Source of the DNA: Helcococcus massiliensis | Lineage (GTDB): Bacteria > Bacillota > Clostridia > Tissierellales > Peptoniphilaceae | Direction: 5' to 3' | Length of the DNA stretch: 64,000 nucleotides | Assembly (NCBI RefSeq): GCF_900258485.1 | Contig: NZ_OGVE01000001.1 | Span: forward strand, 1 to 64,000 | Part shown: piece by piece, positions 49,478 through 57,551 of the stretch | Position numbering within the stretch: position 1 is the stretch's first letter | Layout: each line of letters starts with the position of its first letter | Program-made: the position numbers and the translations under genes | The notes under the pieces: model-generated | The model's database searches: none | The model's input: only the letters and a program-made list of their open reading frames with translations | Told to the model about the DNA's origin: nothing

Positions 49478-50743
49478 ATGAATAAAATTAATAGGGTAAA
49501 TTTCAATGATACAAGAAGGATTAGTTTTCATAATAAACTTATTATACTTCTATTTATTTTTCAATTTCTTGGAATAAGTTTAGCTATTATACATAATATA
49601 AAGATACAAACTAGCTCAATTTACTTGGCCTATGCCTTTATAATGGTTACAGCCATTATAAATTATACAATTCCAAAATTTATTAATGGTGACTCCACTT
49701 ATATATATTTGGTAAATCTATTATATAGTATAAGTTTAATTAATATAATTAGATTGGACTACACTTTAATAAACAAACATATAATCTGGTATTTCATAGG
49801 ATTTTTTATATTCATATTAGTTAGATATTTTATTAAGTATTTTAATAAGTTTTTAGAAGATAAATTTATTTTATTTTTTATTATAACTTTGTTTACTTTT
49901 ATAATTACACTTTTATTTGGATTTTCCCAATATGGAGCCAAGAACTGGATAAATATTGGAGGGCTTTTTACCCTGCAATTGTCTGAATTTGCTAAAGTGT
50001 CATATATATTTATGATTGCTGCTTATTATAACAATTACGAAAAATATACAAGCCAAAGATTTGGAAGGTATTATTTAGCAGGAGCAAGCTATATATTTGC
50101 TGGATTGTTCTTCTTACAAGGAGAATTGGGAACAGCTATGGTGTTTTTTGCCCTTATGCTTGCTTCTATGCTAATTTTCGAAAAAAGATATATCTTTATA
50201 ATTTTAAATATTGGATTAGCCTTTTTAGGGGTTTATTTGGCATCCTTAGTTCTATCCCATATCAAAGTAAGAATTGATATATGGTTAAATCCTTGGGATG
50301 ATTTTAATGGTAAGGGATATCAAATAATTCAATCTTTATATGCAATTGCTAATGGCGGATTTTTCGGAACAGGTATAGGATTAGGAAGTCCAGGTTTAGT
50401 ACCAGTTATTCAAACAGACTTTATAATGGCAGCTATTATTGAAGAAATGGGATTGTTTATGGGATTTGCGATTATACTTATCTTTATATTGATTTTCTAT
50501 AAATCTATGAAGGTATCCTTACAATTCAAATCTGACTATTTGTCTTCATTAGCCTTATCAATAGGCCTACTATTTTCAATTCAAACAATAATTATGCTTG
50601 CTGGTATATTGAAGCTTATGCCGTTAACGGGAATTACTACACCTTTCTTATCTTATGGTGGTAGTTCAACAACGTCTAGTTTCATATTATTGGCTGTCTT
50701 ACATTATTTAACAAGTAAAACAGGAGAAGAGTATGAAGGATAA
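49478..50743 (+). CDS. FtsW/RodA/SpoVE (SEDS) peptidoglycan glycosyltransferase
   Basis: A polytopic membrane protein of 421 residues with about ten transmembrane segments. The SEDS family polymerises lipid II. Key features are GAKNWINIGGLFTLQLSEFAK with its conserved W-P/I-G and SEF, the GELGTAMVFF catalytic loop region, and the GFFGTGIGLGSPG and PFLSYGGSST motifs near the end. Its last codons overlap the PBP gene by 11 bases. With the PBP it forms a matched polymerase-transpeptidase pair. Whether it serves division or elongation is not shown. Confidence 0.92.
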   Translation: MNKINRVNFNDTRRISFHNKLIILLFIFQFLGISLAIIHNIKIQTSSIYLAYAFIMVTAIINYTIPKFINGDSTYIYLVNLLYSISLINIIRLDYTLINKHIIWYFIGFFIFILVRYFIKYFNKFLEDKFILFFIITLFTFIITLLFGFSQYGAKNWINIGGLFTLQLSEFAKVSYIFMIAAYYNNYEKYTSQRFGRYYLAGASYIFAGLFFLQGELGTAMVFFALMLASMLIFEKRYIFIILNIGLAFLGVYLASLVLSHIKVRIDIWLNPWDDFNGKGYQIIQSLYAIANGGFFGTGIGLGSPGLVPVIQTDFIMAAIIEEMGLFMGFAIILIFILIFYKSMKVSLQFKSDYLSSLALSIGLLFSIQTIIMLAGILKLMPLTGITTPFLSYGGSSTTSSFILLAVLHYLTSKTGEEYEG

Positions 50744-52124
50744 AAGAGATAAAAAACTAATTTTAGTTTTGATAATTGTAACGGCTTTATTTTTAGCTAT
50801 TTCTCTATATTTACTATATTTTCAAATTATTAAAGCAGATAAGTTAAACAAAGATCCTAGAAATGCAAGAAATTTCGAAGATGATGTTTACGCTAAAAGA
50901 GGAAGTATACTTGATAGAAATGGAAAAGTATTAGCGTATTCAGATTTGAATGACGATAAAAAAACTTATACAAGAAAATATAGCTACAATTATCTATATT
51001 CAAACATTACAGGATACAGTGATCCAAACCTAGGTAAAATGGGTATTGAAGCTTATCATAACAAAGACTTAGCTAATATAAGTAAGAAAGATGATATTTT
51101 TACAAGACTCGATAGTTTAGTTTCTGAAACTAATGCAAGTGATGTATATTTGACTATTGAAAATGATGTACAAGAATTTGCTTGGGAGGCTTTAGGTGAC
51201 TATAAGGGATCAATCATAGTTGCCGATCCAAAAACTGGAGCTATTTTAGCCATTGTTTCTAAACCAAGTTTTAATGTAAATAATTTAAGGGCGGATTGGG
51301 AAAAACTTATAGCTTCTGAAGATGGAAATTTACTAAATAGACCTAGTCAAGGATTATATGAACCTGGATCTGTTTTTAAGGTAGTTTCGTCAGTAGCCTT
51401 TTTAAGATCTGGTATGGATCTTAATTACAATGATAAAGGTTCCGCAACCATTGCTGAGCATACAATTCATAATTATGGGAAAAAAGCTTATGGTGAAATA
51501 TCTTTGGAAGAAGCCTTGATGTACTCTTCAAACACATATTTTTATGAAAAATCTAAAGAAATAAGTAATGAAGAATATACACAAGTACTTAAGGATTTTG
51601 GAATATCAAAGGATTATGATTTTTCCCTTCCAAAGAAATCTTCAATATTTCCATTTAAAGCAGGTCTATCAGACTTAGAAAAGGCAAATGCTGCTTTTGG
51701 TCAAGGTAATATGTATATGACTCCTATGGATATGCTTTTAGTTGCTATGGGAATTGCTAATGATGGGGAAGTGTATAAGCCATATATTGTCGAAACAATT
51801 GATAGAAATGGGATTAAACAAGATACTGAACCTAGTGTATTATCTTCAAATATAGAAGCAGAATATGCAAAAACTATTAGAAATTACCTTACATCTACAG
51901 TTAGATACAATGGTTATAATCTAAAAAGTGGTATTGCTTCTGCAGGTAAAACAGGTACAGGTGAAAGTGCAAATGGATTAAATAACAACTGGTTTATAAA
52001 TATGGCTCCAGCTGACAACCCTAAATATGTAGTAGTAGTCACAATAGAGGGAAGCAAGCAAACTGCACATAACAATGCTGCTCCTATAGGATCTAGAGTA
52101 TTAAATTATGTTTTAAATAGATAG
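50733..52124 (+). CDS. Class B penicillin-binding protein (PbpA-like transpeptidase)
   Basis: A DD-transpeptidase that cross-links peptidoglycan, 463 residues. One N-terminal transmembrane helix (about 8-30) is followed by a short pedestal with KRGSILDRNGKVLA. The active-site triad is complete: SVFK (SxxK) in YEPGSVFKVVSS, SSN (SxN) in MYSSNTYFYE, and KTG in AGKTGTGES. The small pedestal resembles actinobacterial PbpA. It is coupled to the SEDS gene and ends before a bidirectional terminator shared with nadK. Confidence 0.93.
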   Translation: MKDKRDKKLILVLIIVTALFLAISLYLLYFQIIKADKLNKDPRNARNFEDDVYAKRGSILDRNGKVLAYSDLNDDKKTYTRKYSYNYLYSNITGYSDPNLGKMGIEAYHNKDLANISKKDDIFTRLDSLVSETNASDVYLTIENDVQEFAWEALGDYKGSIIVADPKTGAILAIVSKPSFNVNNLRADWEKLIASEDGNLLNRPSQGLYEPGSVFKVVSSVAFLRSGMDLNYNDKGSATIAEHTIHNYGKKAYGEISLEEALMYSSNTYFYEKSKEISNEEYTQVLKDFGISKDYDFSLPKKSSIFPFKAGLSDLEKANAAFGQGNMYMTPMDMLLVAMGIANDGEVYKPYIVETIDRNGIKQDTEPSVLSSNIEAEYAKTIRNYLTSTVRYNGYNLKSGIASAGKTGTGESANGLNNNWFINMAPADNPKYVVVVTIEGSKQTAHNNAAPIGSRVLNYVLNR

Positions 52125-52134
52125 TGAAGGACGT

Positions 52135-52178
52135 AAAAAAGGATTATTGCAAAATCTTGCAACAATCCTTTTTTTTTT
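52135..52178. terminator. Bidirectional terminator between the PBP gene and nadK
   Basis: AAAAAAGGATTATTGCAA pairs with TTGCAACAATCCTTTTTT, with one mismatch, a four-base loop and T/A runs on both sides. Confidence 0.92.
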
Positions 52179-52974
52179 ATATAAATTTATCCCTAATATT
52201 TTTCCAAAACCATTTTTCATCGAAAACAATTTTGTTTATTGAATCCTTTGATAATTGAATATTAATGGACTTTATATCAGTATGGTTACATTCTAAACCA
52301 TCTATTCCTATTAAAAATTCATCATCATTTAAATCTTCTGTTACTAATTTTATTTTTGTATTTTTTGGAACTACAACACTTTTATCTAATGATTTATATA
52401 TACTAGATTTAATTGGAGCCAATGGGGTTATTTGAAAAGCATCTATATTTTGATAAACAATGGCACCACCGGAAGAAAGGTTATAAGCAGTAGATCCAGA
52501 TGGGGTAGAGAATATCATTCCATCACCAGCGAATTTTTGTAGTTTCATATCATCTACAAATAAGTCAAACTTTATAATAGAAGTTGATCTAGATTTTATA
52601 ACAATTTCATTTATACTTTTATATATAAAATCTCCGTTCTTGGTTTCTATATGACACTCAATAACCTTAAGTTCATTAAGTATATATTTTTTATCTTTCA
52701 ACCTTTCAATAGCTGATTCAACATCATCTGGTTTTATATCATTATAGAATCCGAGCTTACCAGTATTTATACCAATAAAGGGGACATTAGAAAAATTGGA
52801 TTCATGGACAGCCTTTATAAAGGTTCCATCACCTCCAATTACAACATTAAAATTAGCCTCTTCATCATGTTCATAAGAAATTTTAAAATCATGACTCAAG
52901 AACTCTTTTTCAACTACTTGTCTTATCTCATCACTTAAGTTGTATAAGTTTGTAAATATATTTGCTTGCTTCAT
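52177..52974 (-). CDS. nadK: NAD kinase
   Basis: Phosphorylates NAD to NADP. The 265-residue protein has the family motifs VIGGDGTFIKAVHES (GGDGT), FIGINTGKLGFYNDI, NEIVIKS, and TPSGSTAYNLSSGGAIV followed by ITPLAP. The C-terminal beta domain ends in SKDSINKIVFDEKWFW. It stands alone, convergent with the PBP gene. Together with nadE in this window it covers the last two steps to NADP. Its start region lies close to the small RNA promoter on the other strand. Confidence 0.96.
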   Translation of the reverse strand: MKQANIFTNLYNLSDEIRQVVEKEFLSHDFKISYEHDEEANFNVVIGGDGTFIKAVHESNFSNVPFIGINTGKLGFYNDIKPDDVESAIERLKDKKYILNELKVIECHIETKNGDFIYKSINEIVIKSRSTSIIKFDLFVDDMKLQKFAGDGMIFSTPSGSTAYNLSSGGAIVYQNIDAFQITPLAPIKSSIYKSLDKSVVVPKNTKIKLVTEDLNDDEFLIGIDGLECNHTDIKSINIQLSKDSINKIVFDEKWFWKNIRDKFI

Positions 52975-53017
52975 AAATCCTCCAATATATTTTTATTATA
53001 CAATTTATTTGCAATTC

Positions 53018-53046
53018 TTTTCAAATTTCTATTACTGTGATATAAT
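53018..53046 (+). promoter_or_regulatory. Promoter of the structured small RNA
   Basis: TTTTCA at 53018-53023, a 17-bp spacer ending in TGA, and a perfect TATAAT at 53041-53046 predict transcription from about 53053, exactly the first base of the closing stem of the RNA. Confidence 0.7.
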
Positions 53047-53052
53047 AACAGT

Positions 53053-53207
53053 ATCCACAAATGATTTTGATAATTAACCTACACATACTATAAGGGCATA
53101 CGGAGTTCGATAAAGGATACAAAGCCTTAGATGGACTGTAGAATTTGTTGACAGTTAGCCCACCTTCACATACGAAGGTATAATTATAGTCATTTGTGGA
53201 TTTTTTT
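53053..53207 (+). ncRNA. Structured small RNA candidate, possibly 6S RNA-like
   Basis: A stand-alone RNA of about 155 bases. Its 5' end ATCCACAAATGA (53053-53064) pairs perfectly with TCATTTGTGGAT (53190-53201), and seven T follow. The stem continues after an internal loop as ATAATTA (53070-53076) with TAATTAT (53181-53187). Inside, ACCTTC-GAAGGT (53162-53179) forms a small 3'-side hairpin. CTACA-TGTAG with TAAGG-CCTTA forms the upper arm. A closed rod with a central bubble and a 3'-side hairpin resembles 6S RNA, but no conserved sequence was recognised. SRP RNA, tmRNA and RNase P features are missing. It could instead be a leader of the YtxH gene. Confidence 0.55.
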
Positions 53208-53226
53208 ATAAAAACAGGAGGTAAAT

Positions 53227-53763
53227 ATGTCAATTAGAGATTATTTTGTTGCAAAACAAAGAGAAATTGAAAGAAGAAAGAGAAAAGACACTGCTGGTAA
53301 AGTTGGATTTGGTCTAGCTTTAGGTGCCTTAGTTGGTTCAGCTGCAGGTGTATTATTTGCACCAAAATCAGGTGAAGATACAAGAAAAGATATTAAGGAT
53401 GCTGTAGAAGATACAGGTAAACAAATTCAAAAAACTTCAAAAGAATTTAGTGAAAATGTTCAAAAAACATACCATGATACTGTAGAAAAGGTATCAAACT
53501 TTGGTGAAAAAAAACTTACACAACTACATAACGTAGCTGAAGATGTGGAAGAAAAAACTGAAGAAATAGCTGGTAAGGCTAAAGAAAAAGCTGAAAAAGC
53601 AGCTGAAAAGACAAAAGAAAAAGCTGAAGAAACAAAAGAAAAAGCTGAAGAAAAAGCTGAAGAAGTTAAAAAAGACGCTGCTAAAGGTGTAGAAAAGGCA
53701 GCAGACAAAGTAAAAGAAGGAGCTGATAAAGTTTCTAAAAAAGCTGAAAAAGAAAGTAAATAA
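53227..53763 (+). CDS. YtxH domain protein with charged alpha-helical tail
   Basis: A 178-residue protein. The N-terminal YtxH domain is VGFGLALGALVGSAAGVLFAP then KSGEDTRKDI, with one glycine/alanine-rich membrane helix (about residues 25-48). Residues 110-178 are a low-complexity helix of Lys/Glu/Ala repeats (KAEEKAEE, KTKEKAEE), similar to late-embryogenesis or apolipoprotein-like repeats. YtxH proteins are small membrane-linked, often stress-related proteins of unknown role. AGGAGG precedes the ATG. It is 17 bases from the next gene and directly follows the small RNA. Confidence 0.85.
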   Translation: MSIRDYFVAKQREIERRKRKDTAGKVGFGLALGALVGSAAGVLFAPKSGEDTRKDIKDAVEDTGKQIQKTSKEFSENVQKTYHDTVEKVSNFGEKKLTQLHNVAEDVEEKTEEIAGKAKEKAEKAAEKTKEKAEETKEKAEEKAEEVKKDAAKGVEKAADKVKEGADKVSKKAEKESK

Positions 53764-53779
53764 TAATTAGGAGGTAAAC

Positions 53780-54214
53780 ATGCAATATGATTTAATAGAT
53801 ATTCTATTAGCCTTACTAATTATAGCTGGTGTTGTTGCTTTAGTAGCATTAGCTAAACTATTATTTAATATATCTAAAACAGTTGGTGTTATTGCTGATA
53901 CTGTAGAAAGCAATAGACAAAGTTTAGATAAAACTATTGAAGATTTGCCAAAGATCACAAACAATTTAAATAATGTTTTAGATTCAACTAATGGCTTAAT
54001 AGAAGATGTAACACCCCAAGTTGCATCAGCTTTATATGATGTAAGCAATCTTACATCTCAAGTATCTAATATTACCAACACAGTAGCAGATACAGTTGAT
54101 GTTGTTGGAATTGCAGCTGCAGATACTGCTGCAAAATTCACCAATACTTTCCGTAGTGCTACAAATAAAACAGGTTTTATTAAAGGTTTTTTAACCGGTT
54201 TTTTGAAAAGATAA
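53780..54214 (+). CDS. DUF948-like membrane protein
   Basis: A 144-residue protein with an N-terminal membrane helix (LLALLIIAGVVALVALAKLL) and a long amphipathic region with heptad-like spacing (SNRQSLDKTIEDLPKITNNL, then VASALYDVSNLTSQVSNITN), as in DUF948 proteins. Such proteins often neighbour YtxH proteins in Firmicutes, as here. Function is unknown; a membrane scaffold or stress role is commonly suggested. The terminator behind it is the insertion site of the conjugative element. Confidence 0.75.
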   Translation: MQYDLIDILLALLIIAGVVALVALAKLLFNISKTVGVIADTVESNRQSLDKTIEDLPKITNNLNNVLDSTNGLIEDVTPQVASALYDVSNLTSQVSNITNTVADTVDVVGIAAADTAAKFTNTFRSATNKTGFIKGFLTGFLKR

Positions 54215-54224
54215 TATTTAAATG

Positions 54225-54255
54225 AAAAATTAGATGGAGACATCTAATTTTTTTT
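54225..54255 (+). terminator. Terminator of the YtxH-DUF948 unit, next to the Tn916 junction
   Basis: A perfect 12-bp stem, AAAAATTAGATG with CATCTAATTTTT, has a GAGA loop and an eight-T tail. The element end begins a few bases later. Confidence 0.93.
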
Positions 54256-54400
54256 ATCTTAAACAAAGTATAAATTTCTAATTATCTTTTTATATTTTCT
54301 TAAATGCTCGTAAAGCCTTATTCTATGTGCTTTCGAGTATTTTTACTGTAGGAAGATACTTCACGTTTCTTTGCATATTTCCTCATGTCTTAGCTGTCAG

Positions 54401-54422
54401 AAGTGGTAAATAAGTAGTAAAT
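54401..54422 (+). repeat. Tandem 11-bp direct repeats, integrase arm-type sites
   Basis: AAGTGGTAAAT and AAGTAGTAAAT lie head to tail, ten of eleven bases alike, between int and the element end. They correspond in position and sequence to the DR-2 repeats bound by the N-terminal domain of Tn916 integrase. A related inverted copy overlaps the end of int (54426-54437). Confidence 0.7.
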
Positions 54423-54434
54423 TCATTTGTACTA

Positions 54435-55652
54435 CTAAGCAACAAGACGCTCCTGTTGCTTCTCTTTATTCAAGCGTTTCATTTCTGCCATTGCAGAATC
54501 GAATGTTGCATGTGCGTAATAGTTCAGCGTCATGGCTATATTAGCATGTCCCATAATGTACTGTAATGCCTTTGGATTCATTCCTGCATTTGCATAGTTG
54601 GTACAGAATGTATGTCGCAAACTATGTGGAGTGATGTGTGGCAATTTATCCTCGTTATACTTATTGTATTTCTTAACAAGACCTTTCATCATGCCGTTGT
54701 AATCACTTGCCACTTTTGGATAGTTCTTTCTATTAAGAAAGAGGAAATCACTATATCCATCAATCTCAACACGCTTATCATTCTTTCGATTCGCTAACAC
54801 TCGCTTAAATGCTTGATAGGCTTCTTCAACCATAGGAACTTGACGTTCGCCACTTTTGGTCTTTGGTGTTTCAATGTAGTACCCAATTTCAGTATCTCTC
54901 AATAGCTGATGGTCTATATTGACAAGACGATTCTCAAAATCTAAATCTGGAAGTGTCAAACCACCAAACTCTGAAATACGAAGACCTGTTTTTAAGAGTA
55001 TCAGAATTTCATCATAATTTTTGCTGTAGGTTTTATCAGCTTTTGCAAAGGCTAACAGTTTTTCTTCCTGTTCTTCTGTTAGTACGGTCTTAGGGACAGT
55101 ATCATCATCAAGAACTGCTTTCAGTTGAAAGTCAAATGGATTCTTCCGAACACAATCATCTTGTATAGCAATATAGAATGAAGCCTTTAAAGAACGTTTG
55201 TAGTTATTGATGGTTTGATAAGCATAACCATTTTCACTCATTCTAATAGCCCATTCTTTAGCGTCTGATGGCTTAATACTGTCAATACTTCTTACACCTA
55301 ACTTGTCTTTCTTCAAAATATCCATAAGATATTTGCGTCCAGTTTCAGTGTTTTTTCTAACCTTTGGTCTTTGAGCGTTCTGTTTTGCGTAAAGCTGGCA
55401 GAGTGTCATTTTCTTTCCTACAACATCAATACCATCATGAATGTCTTTCTGTAACTCTGCGATTTTCTCTCTAAGTGAGATACAATCACGCTTTCCTGCT
55501 GGTACTCGGTCTGTAGCCACAAGTTTCCACGAGTAAACAAATTGCGGTTCTCCAAATGAATCTATATATTTGTATAAGTATCTTCCGTCTTTTCGTTGGC
55601 TCTCTCCAGTCTTTAAGATTCGACCTTTATTGTCACGTCTTTTTTCTGACAT
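54435..55652 (-). CDS. int: Tn916-type tyrosine integrase
   Basis: Catalyses excision and integration of the element. The 405-residue protein has an N-terminal arm-binding domain (about 1-80), a core-binding SAM-like domain, and the tyrosine recombinase domain with R225 in TGLRISE, H343/R346 in TPHSLRHTF, H369 in IMGHAN and nucleophile Y379. The sequence and 405-residue length are those of Tn916 Int. It ends about 175 bases from the element end, and xis is upstream in the same orientation. It appears intact. Confidence 0.97.
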   Translation of the reverse strand: MSEKRRDNKGRILKTGESQRKDGRYLYKYIDSFGEPQFVYSWKLVATDRVPAGKRDCISLREKIAELQKDIHDGIDVVGKKMTLCQLYAKQNAQRPKVRKNTETGRKYLMDILKKDKLGVRSIDSIKPSDAKEWAIRMSENGYAYQTINNYKRSLKASFYIAIQDDCVRKNPFDFQLKAVLDDDTVPKTVLTEEQEEKLLAFAKADKTYSKNYDEILILLKTGLRISEFGGLTLPDLDFENRLVNIDHQLLRDTEIGYYIETPKTKSGERQVPMVEEAYQAFKRVLANRKNDKRVEIDGYSDFLFLNRKNYPKVASDYNGMMKGLVKKYNKYNEDKLPHITPHSLRHTFCTNYANAGMNPKALQYIMGHANIAMTLNYYAHATFDSAMAEMKRLNKEKQQERLVA

Positions 55653-55733
55653 GGCATTTGCTCCTTTCCTTTATGGAAAGAGCCTTGATACGACTTAATA
55701 CTATTTTATCATATACAAGACCCTTTGGCGACG

Positions 55734-55937
55734 CTAGATTGCGTCCAATGTATCTATAATTTTTTCAAATTGTTTTCGTTTAATCTGAATACGATTGCCA
55801 TTCATAATCAGCCAATTTGCATTTTTATTTTCCTCTGCCAAGCGTCGTAGCTTGTTTTCGCCAATACGAAAATATTTTGACGCTTCTTCAATGGTTAGGG
55901 TATAACGTTCCCAAATAGGAATGTCAGTCTGCTTCAT
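55734..55937 (-). CDS. xis: Tn916-type excisionase
   Basis: A 67-residue winged-helix DNA-binding protein. The helix-turn-helix [20 protein letters not shown] and the wing [14 protein letters not shown] match the Tn916 Xis family. It bends DNA at the element ends and favours excision. RBS AGGAGG lies upstream. It precedes int by 81 bases on the same strand and appears intact. Confidence 0.95.
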
Positions 55938-55990
55938 AAAATCCTCCTTTCCAAATCACTTATTTGGATTTCATAAAAGTTGTTTTACCA

Positions 55991-56158
55991 GCAATCGATC
56001 AGCTTTAGCAAAGCTCACGGGAGTTCCACCCCTGCATGGTTCTCATGTAGCCATACTCATTGCCTGCGACGGTTTTATCACGCTCGGACTATTGACTGTA
56101 TGGGAGTATCATTATCACGATAAGAATGTCGTTGCAGGCAATCCTGCTAAAGATTGCT
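55991..56158. other. Large imperfect inverted-repeat structure between orf8 and xis
   Basis: The 460-base stretch 55938-56397 has no convincing gene. Its left part can fold as a long hairpin: GCAATC, a seven-base bulge, TTTAGCA (55991-56010) with TGCTAAAGATTGC (56145-56158 region), and inside it ATTGCCTGC (56059-56067) with GCAGGCAAT (56134-56142). This suggests a structured RNA or protein-binding region in the xis/int leader. The remaining bases to 56340 show no clear feature. Confidence 0.45.
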
Positions 56159-56350
56159 TCTCGGATCACTAACATGAATCGCTCGCTATCTTTATAAGAT
56201 AGGTCATGGCGGTTAGTTCCGTTGGCTCTTTTCTTATCGAAACGTATTCGATTACTTTTATTCAGTTTTCAAAGAACAATGGCTCGTTAGCCTATCAAAA
56301 CACATTGAAAGCTCAATATGCTTTGGTGGAATAACAAACCTCCCTGTTCG

Positions 56351-56379
56351 GGAAGCGTGGAATGGTTTAGCACGCTTCC
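56351..56379 (-). terminator. Hairpin downstream of orf8
   Basis: A perfect 9-bp stem, GGAAGCGTG with CACGCTTCC, with an 11-base loop lies just past the orf8 stop. It has no T-run in the orf8 direction, so it may be an RNA-processing or pausing hairpin rather than a full terminator. Confidence 0.45.
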
Positions 56380-56397
56380 ACGAAAGGAGAGAGGATA

Positions 56398-56628
56398 TTA
56401 CTTAATTTCAAATGACAAAATCTTTGTAATCAGTCTGGTTTCCATTCTTCCACGTAAGACTTCATCAACGACCATACTTTGATTGCCATATTCATCTTTC
56501 ATAAGTCGTAGGGAACGCTTCGTTATGTACCCTCTGTAATGATGTAGAATCTGGTTAATCGCTTCGGTATCGCCATCTGTTGCCTTTACAATGAGAGGAA
56601 AGGGAATCATAGGATATTGTGTTTTCAT
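56398..56628 (-). CDS. Tn916 Orf8-type helix-turn-helix protein
   Basis: A 76-residue protein matching Tn916 Orf8. It contains IVKATDGDTEAINQILHHYR and resembles the region 2 helix domain of sigma-like factors (HTH_16). Its ATG overlaps the orf7 stop (ATGA), so Orf7 and Orf8 are made together. Orf7 and Orf8 are thought to activate transcription of xis, int and the transfer genes when the element is induced. Confidence 0.9.
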   Translation of the reverse strand: MKTQYPMIPFPLIVKATDGDTEAINQILHHYRGYITKRSLRLMKDEYGNQSMVVDEVLRGRMETRLITKILSFEIK

Positions 56629-57047
56629 TCTTCAAATTCCTCCATAAACTTTTTAATTAAGGCTAGTCCACTGGTTCTATGCCGATAGACAGTAGAACGG
56701 TTCAATTTCAACAGGTCTGCAATTTCTGAATCGCTCATGTCCATAAAGTAAAACAGCAGTAGAATTTCACGTTTCTTGTCTGGCAACTCACGTAATGCTT
56801 CACTCAACAAATCATTTTCAACGCCTACTGATAACCCATTGAGTGTAAAAATCTGAAAGTCAGTTGAATAGTTATCTGTTGTCGCAAACTGGCTAACAAG
56901 ATAATCGCCAACATCCGAAAAGGACACCTCACGCTTTGCAATCCTTGAAAGATAAAGCATATAATTCTTTCGCTCGTCTTCCATAGCACGTTTACAGATA
57001 TAGTCAAACTGATTTTCTATTGTGGTCTGAAAAGAAGATGGTTTCAT
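56625..57047 (-). CDS. Tn916 Orf7-type sigma-70-like regulator
   Basis: A 140-residue sigma-factor-like protein. The C-terminal region 4 helix-turn-helix is DMSDSEIADLLKLNRSTVYR preceded by LPDKKREILLLFYF. ATG 57047 follows GGGGGTGAG; a GTG nine bases earlier is inside that site. It is coupled to orf8 and lies downstream of a long regulatory stretch with a hairpin terminator on the same strand. In the Tn916 model read-through from tet(M) and orf7 controls element mobility. Confidence 0.92.
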   Translation of the reverse strand: MKPSSFQTTIENQFDYICKRAMEDERKNYMLYLSRIAKREVSFSDVGDYLVSQFATTDNYSTDFQIFTLNGLSVGVENDLLSEALRELPDKKREILLLFYFMDMSDSEIADLLKLNRSTVYRHRTSGLALIKKFMEEFEE

Positions 57048-57182
57048 GTTTCTCACCCCCTTTCTGTCTAGGAAAGGAAGTGAGCCTTGCTCGTTTATCT
57101 CCTTTCACTCTTAGTCCCAATGTGAAAGGGGGATTTGTTGCATTACTGATAAATAAACTTTGTAAAAAAGTTCTGAATAGCC

Positions 57183-57223
57183 AAAAAAGCATATAAACAG
57201 ATTTATTTCTCTGTTTACATGCT
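57183..57223 (-). terminator. Terminator/attenuator upstream of orf7
   Basis: On the minus strand AGCATGTAAACAGA pairs with TCTGTTTATATGCT (one mismatch, eight-base loop) and is followed by six T. Placed before orf7, it would cut transcripts coming from upstream unless read through. An 8-bp inverted repeat (CCTTTCAC/GTGAAAGG, 57101-57129) lies between it and orf7. Confidence 0.75.
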
Positions 57224-57326
57224 TCTGTTATTCTATCTATATGATTTATAAAACCACATTGGTGGACGTACTTATCTATTGCAGATAGACGACTTTTTTT
57301 GACAAGAACCCAATGTAAGGAAATTT

Positions 57327-57394
57327 ATTGTATATGATGTACTTCATGGCGACGTTGACCTCCAACAAACCGCCATTTGGAAGTAATATACAAT
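57327..57394. other. Long inverted-repeat element between orf7 and orf9
   Basis: ATTGTATAT, then ACTTC and ATGGCG, mirror CGCCAT, AAGT and ATATACAAT across 68 bases with small internal loops. The whole 57057-57551 gap has no gene; it holds this structure, the minus-strand attenuator and a plus-strand terminator-like hairpin. Confidence 0.5.
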
Positions 57395-57411
57395 ATTTTA
57401 ACAGCGTAAAT

Positions 57412-57460
57412 AGCACTACCATATAACGGTTTTTTTTATTGGCGTTTAGTAGTGCTTTTT
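57412..57460 (+). terminator. Terminator-like hairpin upstream of orf9
   Basis: AGCACTAC (57412-57419) pairs with GTAGTGCT (57449-57456) and is followed by a T-run on the plus strand. A second run of eight T lies in the loop. Confidence 0.5.
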
Positions 57461-57551
57461 ATTAAATATAAACCTATAAACCATATAACACGTTTTTCTA
57501 TACCTGTTTTTAATTCAGTAGGAACAATAAAATGTATAGAGGTGGTCTACT

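Noticed and set aside
53550-53760. Repetitive DNA in the 3' half of the YtxH gene
   Set aside because: The repeats reflect Lys/Glu/Ala helical coding sequence, not a separate repeat element or CRISPR array.
55921-56172. Plus-strand frame of 83 codons with a hydrophobic stretch (LIACDGFITLGLLTVW)
   Set aside because: The start would lie in the xis ribosome-site region, the hydrophobic part has no own start or ribosome site, and the DNA is explained by nested inverted repeats. A small toxin-like peptide cannot be excluded but is not supported.
57299-57304. TTGACA as a plus-strand promoter -35 for orf9
   Set aside because: No acceptable -10 lies 16-18 bp downstream, and terminator-like hairpins stand between it and orf9.
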